A stretch of DNA of 64,000 nt, taken from positions 1,798,001 through 1,862,000 of the forward strand of contig NZ_JBDOIO010000003.1 in NCBI RefSeq assembly GCF_039831995.1, given 5' to 3'. The position numbers and the translations under genes are program-made. Under the pieces are notes generated by a model, which did no database searches, had not been told where the DNA came from, and saw only the letters and a program-made list of their open reading frames with translations. Position 1 is the stretch's first letter; the number at the start of each line of letters is the position of its first letter. The DNA is from Paenibacillus pabuli (GTDB lineage: Bacteria > Bacillota > Bacilli > Paenibacillales > Paenibacillaceae). Below are positions 61,412 through 64,000 of this stretch, one piece after another.

Positions 61412-62710
61412 TTAAAAAGGACTTTTCTTTCGCCTAACGGGTACTCGCCGAGGTACATGATTCGTCTCCGCATTTTGCTCCAACTTGTCATGGGCTTCCC
61501 CTGAGTTGGGTTGTTTCCCTTTTTCCGGCTTAACCGCAAATAACGTAAGCAGACCACCTACGGCTCCAGAAGCTGCGATTACAACAAAGAGAATAAAATG
61601 CGAAGTCCCAATGAGTAGGGATACCACCGGCGGCCCCAAAGAAACGCCAATAAATCGCATACTGCTGAACAAGGCTGTAATTGTACCGCGCTGCGCTTTG
61701 TCAACGCCTTCAGTAATCAGTGCATCAAGACATGGGAGCGTGGCCCCAATCCCTACACTTCCGAGCGTGAATAATCCCACCACCAGGTAAATGTTATCCC
61801 AGAGTCCCATAATGACCAGAGCGCCGGTCAGAATCACCAGTCCCGTAAATCCTACCCATTTCATGCGAACCTTGCTCTTGCCTATCCATTTGCCTGCGAG
61901 GAATGACGACAAGCACAGGGCCGCCAGCGGTATTGCAAGCACAAGACCCTTAAGTACGCCTTTGAGCTTGTACTCCGACTCCAGCGTTTCCGACAAATAA
62001 AAAAGCACGCCAAATATAACAAACATGCAAATCCCACCGATGGCAAAGAGTGCATATAGCCAGCGGCCTTTTTCTTTAAGCACTGTGCGAACGGATGAGA
62101 CAAACTCGGTGAAGGTCGGTGGCTTTTCTTTTTTCTTCGGCGTTTTCACCAGAAAAATAACGAGTACCAGTGAAAGCAAACAGAGCACCGGTATCGCCAT
62201 AAACGGCAGGTACCAAAGCCATACAGCGAGTGCAGCACCCAAAATGGGGCTTATAACTTTACCGAACGTATTGGATGTTTCGATAATACCCAAACTCTTG
62301 CTGACCTGCTTCTCGTCGTCAAACATGTCGCCAACAAGTGGAATGACGATGGGAAAGGCCCCAGCTGCGCCTATTCCTTGCAGAAGCCTTCCACCAAGTA
62401 TAGTCCAATACGCTATGCTTCCGTCCAGCAGTAATGCAGCTACGCCCGCTACGGCACCCCCTGCTGCAGCAATAATAAGGCTGGGGATAATGACCGCTTT
62501 ACGTCCGAATCGATCCGACAGATACCCTGCAATCGGAATCAACAGTATGGCAACTACTGCGTATACCGTGATAAGCATGCTGACCTTGAAAGAAGAAACT
62601 TTCAGTTCACGCTCAATCTGGGGAAGGATCGGAATTAGCATGGAGTTACCCAAAGTCATAATCACCGGGATGGAAGCAAGTGCGACGAGGTCCCACTTTT
62701 TATCTTTCAT
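61412..62710 (-). CDS. MFS transporter, multidrug type
   Basis: The 432-residue protein has 12 membrane helices. The conserved MFS motif GYLSDRFGRKAVIIPSLI lies after helix 2, and QGIGAAGAFPIVIPLVGDMF around helix 5 fits drug:H+ antiporters. A basic tail (RRVPVRRKKSPF) ends the protein. AAGGTGG precedes the ATG. No regulator is adjacent. It shares length but little visible sequence with the MFS protein convergent to it. Confidence 0.88.
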   Translation of the reverse strand: MKDKKWDLVALASIPVIMTLGNSMLIPILPQIERELKVSSFKVSMLITVYAVVAILLIPIAGYLSDRFGRKAVIIPSLIIAAAGGAVAGVAALLLDGSIAYWTILGGRLLQGIGAAGAFPIVIPLVGDMFDDEKQVSKSLGIIETSNTFGKVISPILGAALAVWLWYLPFMAIPVLCLLSLVLVIFLVKTPKKKEKPPTFTEFVSSVRTVLKEKGRWLYALFAIGGICMFVIFGVLFYLSETLESEYKLKGVLKGLVLAIPLAALCLSSFLAGKWIGKSKVRMKWVGFTGLVILTGALVIMGLWDNIYLVVGLFTLGSVGIGATLPCLDALITEGVDKAQRGTITALFSSMRFIGVSLGPPVVSLLIGTSHFILFVVIAASGAVGGLLTLFAVKPEKGKQPNSGEAHDKLEQNAETNHVPRRVPVRRKKSPF

Positions 62711-62810
62711 GCCTTAACCACCTTTACGAGATCGGAAAACAACAATGTTAGTGTGGTTTGTTCGCCAATGGTTTATACGGGATATGTAAAAAAGTTCAGT
62801 TGCATGCATG

Positions 62811-62847
62811 TAAAAAAACCGTTCTGGATTTTGGAGTCCGGAACGGT
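62811..62847 (-). terminator. terminator after the GH3 gene
   Basis: ACCGTTCTGGA and TCCGGAACGGT pair with one G-U pair; seven T follow on the minus strand. It lies about 55 bases after the stop. Confidence 0.9.
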
Positions 62848-62901
62848 CTATGCATATTAATGATCGTAGTGAAATATAACGTTTTCAGTTCGCTGCAAGG
62901 G

Positions 62902-64000
62902 CTAACATTTTAATTGGAACTGCTGAACGGCTGCGCCACCTTGGAACACAATATATAAACGATCAAGCTCCTGCTCAGGTTGGAGCGGGCATTGCACCGT
63001 TGTCCATTCGATGTCAGAACGACCTTGACCCAGTGCAGAGTCAGATATATTCATGGGCACAGAACATGTCCCAAGAACCGGTCCATCTGGAGCTCCTGAA
63101 CGAATCTGCAGTTCACCATTTTTTCCAAAAGCAGCTACCCGTGCCTCAAATGCATGAGCTCCTTGTGTTCCGTTATTCAGGAAACCAATCCAGGCGGCCT
63201 GATCTTCCTTATACAATGGTTCTCCAGGAGCAACGACCCGAACTGCCGATCGCCCTTCCAGGCACTCATCCAGGAGCACACCTGCATACTCATCAAAATT
63301 TTCTGCAAATGTTGGCAAGTCCAGTCGGCGGGCTGGTATAATCTCTCCCTCGATCTCCATATCGGTTGTCTGACGAATATCCTCCGAAGAGCGTCCAGCC
63401 ATAAAGGACCAGGTCGCTGTCTCCACGCAGTACCGCTCACGTGTGACATCCCAGAAGGCAAGCTTTTGCACAGGGATTTCAAAAGATACCGTCTCCACTT
63501 CGCCAGATGCAAGATGTATACGCTTAAAGCCAATTAATTGCTTCAAAGGCCGCTTCACTCGGGATGTCTGCGGGTGCCCATAGATTTGTACCACTTCATC
63601 ACTTGCAACTTCTCCTGCATTTCGGACTTGCACTTCAACTTTCAACACATCCGTTCCGGATGCTACTTCTATTCGCTGAGCGCTAATTCCATCATATTCG
63701 AACGGGGAATAAGTCAAACCATGACCAAATGGATATAGTACCGGACCCTCATGGTACATATATGTCGTACCGTTATTAATAATATCGTAATCCATCATAT
63801 CGGGAAGCTGAGATTCATCCTCGTACCAGGTCATATTCAGTCTACCTGCCGGAGCATACGCGCCAAGCAGCACATCTGCAACCGCATGTCCAAGCTCTTG
63901 CCCTGCATGGGTCAAGGATACGATGGCTGGAGCGATGTCCTTTAACTCCTGCAATGTAAATGGATAACTTCCTACAATCACTACAATGGTATTCGGATTT
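62902..64000 (-). CDS. glycoside hydrolase family 3, C-terminal part with a possible carbohydrate-binding domain (cut by window edge)
   Basis: About 366 C-terminal residues are present. They contain the end of the GH3 (alpha/beta)6 domain (VGSYPFTLQELKDIAPAIVS, GAYAPAGRLNMTWYEDESQ, YPFGHGLTYSPFEYDG), a fibronectin III-like domain (DEVVQIYGHPQTSRVKRP), and a C-terminal domain (AFEARVAAFGKNGELQIRSG, LDRLYIVFQGGAAVQQFQL) that looks like a CBM6-type sugar-binding module. The frame is open at the edge, so the start, the catalytic Asp and any signal peptide lie beyond. The enzyme probably acts on beta-glucosides or xylosides. Confidence 0.88.
   Translation of the reverse strand, partial: NPNTIVVIVGSYPFTLQELKDIAPAIVSLTHAGQELGHAVADVLLGAYAPAGRLNMTWYEDESQLPDMMDYDIINNGTTYMYHEGPVLYPFGHGLTYSPFEYDGISAQRIEVASGTDVLKVEVQVRNAGEVASDEVVQIYGHPQTSRVKRPLKQLIGFKRIHLASGEVETVSFEIPVQKLAFWDVTRERYCVETATWSFMAGRSSEDIRQTTDMEIEGEIIPARRLDLPTFAENFDEYAGVLLDECLEGRSAVRVVAPGEPLYKEDQAAWIGFLNNGTQGAHAFEARVAAFGKNGELQIRSGAPDGPVLGTCSVPMNISDSALGQGRSDIEWTTVQCPLQPEQELDRLYIVFQGGAAVQQFQLKC

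Overview
The window looks like chromosomal DNA of a spore-forming, plant-polysaccharide-degrading low-GC Gram-positive, most probably Paenibacillus or a close relative. The reasons are strong Shine-Dalgarno sites, frequent GTG and TTG starts, a Bacillus-type ylb gene block including sporulation gene ylbJ, FapR control of lipid synthesis, many AraC-type regulators and YesM/YesN-type two-component genes, and a spread of glycosidases. No rRNA, tRNA, CRISPR array, insertion sequence or prophage was seen. The right edge cuts a glycosidase gene and the left edge cuts fabH.

Region 1 (1-10.6 kb) is core genome. The minus-strand block yceD-rpmF and fapR-plsX-fabH covers ribosomal protein L32 and fatty-acid/phospholipid synthesis, with a clear FapR operator at the fapR promoter. 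A flavohemoglobin gene (hmp) with a textbook FNR-type promoter sits between yceD and the block tmcAL (ylbM), ylbL, ylbJ, coaD, rsmD. A 327-base gap after rsmD holds what looks like a complete small-RNA gene.

Region 2 (10.6-34.3 kb) is mostly sugar catabolism. It holds three small genes of unknown function; a beta-galactoside or oligosaccharide module made of a YesN/YesM two-component pair, an ABC importer and a GH2 beta-galactosidase, with putative CcpA (cre) sites and a very long stem-loop between the binding-protein and permease genes; an esterase, SGNH hydrolase and SMP-30 operon; an AraC regulator divergent from a GH42 beta-galactosidase; a WYL regulator with an AlkZ-related protein; and hexuronate genes uxaB-uxaA divergent from another AraC gene, with a cre site between them.

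Region 3 (34.3-51.2 kb) is mixed: a TetM-like ribosomal GTPase with a TPR membrane protein, a phosphotransferase, a second SGNH hydrolase, a MarR-MMPL efflux operon with visible operator half-sites, GNAT, BadF-type sugar kinase, methyltransferase, zinc-ribbon membrane protein, membrane-anchored hydrolase, and a two-gene operon that joins a CarH/LitR-like cobalamin-binding sensor to a soluble hybrid histidine kinase. marR and rpiA follow.

Region 4 (51.2-64 kb) holds a chemoreceptor followed 43 bases later by a single NRPS-like enzyme (half condensation lobe, adenylation, carrier and thioester reductase), then TraX, GNAT, FucU/RbsD, a MarR-MFS operon with a palindromic operator, a second MFS gene and the 3' part of a GH3 glycosidase.

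The strongest candidates for something undescribed are the cobalamin sensor plus hybrid kinase pair, the chemoreceptor plus NRPS-reductase pair, and the small-RNA gene at about 10.4-10.6 kb. All assignments are from reading motifs; no database search was possible.
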